Shown here: positions 62,007-64,000 of the stretch, piece after piece
How the letters are laid out: each line of letters begins with the position of its first letter
Position numbering within the stretch: position 1 is the first letter of the stretch
Assembly (NCBI GenBank): GCA_963737745.1
Contig: CAVTTR010000007.1
Span: 372,001-436,000, forward strand
Length of the DNA stretch: 64,000 bases
DNA from: Bog-473 sp963737745
GTDB lineage: Bacteria; Actinomycetota; Acidimicrobiia; Acidimicrobiales; RAAP-2
Direction: 5' to 3'
The notes under the pieces: model-generated
Databases searched by the model: none
Seen by the model: the letters and a program-made list of their open reading frames with translations, nothing else
What the model was told of the DNA's origin: nothing
Program-made: the position numbers and the translations under genes

Positions 62007-64000
62007 CTATCCCTCGGCGTCGGCCGTCGGCGTCGGCGTCGGCCTTGCGTAGCCAGGCGCGGGCGTCGATGCCACCTTCGTCCGTCTCGAGCTCGAGGGC
62101 CGTTCCCTCGCCCTGGCCCGGACCCTGGCTGATCGAGAGCGCCAGCACCTCGCGCCCGATGTAGTCGAAATACCCTTCAATGACGTTCAGGCCGTCGAGC
62201 TGCAAATGAATCCGGTCGGACACGTCCAAACCGCTGTTCTTGCGCAGGTCCTGCAAGAGTCGCACCACCTCGCGAGCAAGACCGCGGTGGCGCAACGAGT
62301 CATTGAGTTTGAGATCGAGTGCCACCACCTCACCCCCCTCGCGCGACACGGCGAAGCCCTGTTGGCCGCGTACGCGCAGCTGGACGTCCTCGGGGCTGAG
62401 CTCTACCGGTCCCCCGGGGAGTGCCAGCGCGATGGACTGCCCCGCTTCGAGTGCCGCAGCCGCCACTGCTCCGTCGATCTTGGCCAAAGCAGGCTTGAGA
62501 TCCTTCACCTGTTCGCCCAGCCGGGGGCCGAGCGTGCGGAAGTTCGGGACCAGCTCGAACTCGAGAACTTCACTCAGTTCGTCCGCCACGTCGATTTCGT
62601 CGACGTTAAGCTCTTCGGCCACCATGTCGTAGAGGATGGCGGGCGCATCCGACGGAAGAAACACCAGGGCGCGTGCCAACGGTTGGCGCACCTTGACTCC
62701 AGCTTCGCTCCGCGCCGCCCGGCCCAGGGAGGTCAATCGGCGGGCCAGCTCCATCTGCGCCTCGAGGTCGCGATCGATCAAAGATTCTTGCGGCTCTGGC
62801 CAGTCGGCCAGATGCACCGACTCGGTCTCGTCGACCCCGGTGAGGGCGCGCCACATGGAATCGGCCACGAACGGACAAAACGGAGCCAGCAACAGCGAGA
62901 GAGTGGTCAGGACTTCGTGCAGGGTGGCCTGCGCGGCCAATGTGTCCCCGGCTGGAGCATCGGGATCCGTGCGCCAGAAACGACGTCGGCTGCGGCGCAC
63001 GTACCAATTGCTGAGATCATCCACCAAACCGGCCAGCGCGGTGGCGGCGTCAAGCGGCTCGTATCCATCGAGGGCCGTGGTCACGGTCTCCCGGGTGCTG
63101 GCGAGCACGCGAGAGGATCCAACGGTCGAGCGCGCCCCGCAGCGATGGCCGCTCTATGTGGGGATCCGCCGGGTCGAAGCCGTTCAGCGAGGCATAGGTC
63201 GTAAAGAAGCTGAAGGTGTTCCACAGCTTCAGCAGCATGTCGCGGAGCGCCGTATCGATGGCCGAGAGGCTGGCACGCGTGGGCGTCCATGGGGAGCCCT
63301 GGCTGAACATCCACCAGCGGAGCGCGTCGGCGCCCCTCGTGTCGAGGATGGTCCAGGGGTCGATGATATTGCCCAGCGATTTGGACATTTTGCGGCCGTC
63401 GGCATCGATGATGTGGCCCAGGCACACGACGTGCTTGTAGGGGGCGTCGCCGAACACCAGCGTGTTGATGGCCAAGAGGGAATAGAACCAACCCCGTGTC
63501 TGGTCGATGGCTTCGGAGATGAAGTCCGCCGGGAAGGCAAACGCCTCCTTCGACCCCGGTGTATGCGGATAGCCGACCTGCGCCGCGGGCATGGAACCCG
63601 AGTCGAACCAGGCGTCGATGACCGGCGTCACCCGACGCGCAACGGCGTCCTCCCCGCCCTCGTGCGCCTCCCTGCATGCGGGGCAATCGAACACGACGTC
63701 GTCAATGACTGGCCGGTGTGGATCGATTCCGGTGACGTCGCGCCCGCAGAGCTCGGAGAGCTCGGCCAACGAGCTGATGCAGTGCAAGTGCCCACGCCCA
63801 CAGCGCCAAATGGGCAGCGGCGTGCCCCAGTAGCGATCGCGTGAGAGCGCCCAGTCGACATTGTTGGACAGCCACTCTCCAAACCGGCCGTCGCGGATGT
63901 GCGCCGGATGCCAATCGATGTTGGCGTTCTCGGCCAGCATCTGATCCTTGCGGGTCGAGGTGGCGATGTACCAACTCGGCTTGCCCCAATAGATGAGTGG
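62007..64000 (-). CDS. ileS: Isoleucyl-tRNA synthetase, C-terminal part (two frame breaks)
   Basis: The window ends inside ileS; about 663 C-terminal residues are seen. They start in the catalytic domain (PLIYWGKPSWYIATSTRKDQ) and include RDRYWGTPLPIWRCGRGHLH, DAWFDSGSMPAAQVGYPH, QTRGWFYSLLAIN and the KMSKS loop GRKMSKSLGNIIDPW, then the anticodon-binding domain LSNWYVRRSRRRFW. One extra base near 63107-63112 (LS / VLASTRET) and another near 62023-62026 break the frame. The second lies in a GCCGAC repeat encoding ADADAD; with it removed the protein stops at TAG 62009, before marR. Uncorrected, the frame would run on through marR. Confidence 0.93.

Overview
The window is GC-rich actinobacterial chromosome. 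I infer the class Acidimicrobiia at moderate confidence, from the mix of actinobacterial-style SufB, PASTA kinase, GatCAB, short MutY and leaderless amino-acid leaders; no rRNA or tRNA gene is present to fix the taxonomy. Genes are densely packed, mostly on the minus strand, with many 4-nt ATGA/GTGA overlaps. I see no insertion sequence, prophage or CRISPR array; this is mostly core chromosome.

Layout. 1-6.9 kb: a small four-cysteine protein and sufB (Fe-S assembly), divergent from oligopeptidase B, then a DUF4115 membrane protein, an RmlC-like epimerase, a flavin reductase and an MBL hydrolase. 7-13 kb: mutY, then three genes fitting the ethylmalonyl-CoA pathway (MaoC hydratase, acyl-CoA dehydrogenase with N-terminal extension, CitE-type malyl-CoA lyase) and a dienelactone hydrolase. 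13-17.4 kb: NlpC/P60 hydrolase, an atypical lgt, small and hypothetical genes. 17.4-40 kb: a branched-chain amino acid and serine region: leuB-ilvE-cimA, greA-leuC-leuD, leuA-GNAT-ade, serA, aspartate aminotransferase, serC, ilvB-ilvN-ilvC and ilvD, interrupted by an RHH/DUF4097 gene pair. 40-52.7 kb: gatC-gatA-gatB with an esterase, an SCP2 protein, a PASTA kinase, then iscS-mnmA-ligA and a succinate-semialdehyde dehydrogenase. 53-64 kb: sirtuin, a gamma-glutamyl hydrolase divergent from a glutamine synthetase homologue, a DUF2079/GT2 pair, an FGGY kinase, a divergent YceI/MarR pair, and the C-terminal two thirds of ileS.

How the genes work together. Together the central genes encode valine, leucine and isoleucine synthesis, isoleucine starting from pyruvate through citramalate. 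Three transcription units (leuB, leuA, ilvB) each start with a short leader peptide ending in the relevant codons (GIIH, SLLLT, ILVLVT). Each is followed at once by a hairpin and then an intrinsic terminator. All three share one promoter geometry: TTGACG or TTGTCG, 17 nt, a -10 hexamer, 9 nt, then the leader ATG, which suggests leaderless leader peptides. This is the most distinctive regulatory structure in the window.

Sequence quality. Eight genes, including essential ileS and gatB, contain in total ten frame breaks. Most are one extra base in a G/C-rich stretch and one is a 10-bp tandem duplication. Most are probably sequencing or assembly errors, so these genes are annotated as single frameshifted CDSs rather than as true pseudogenes.
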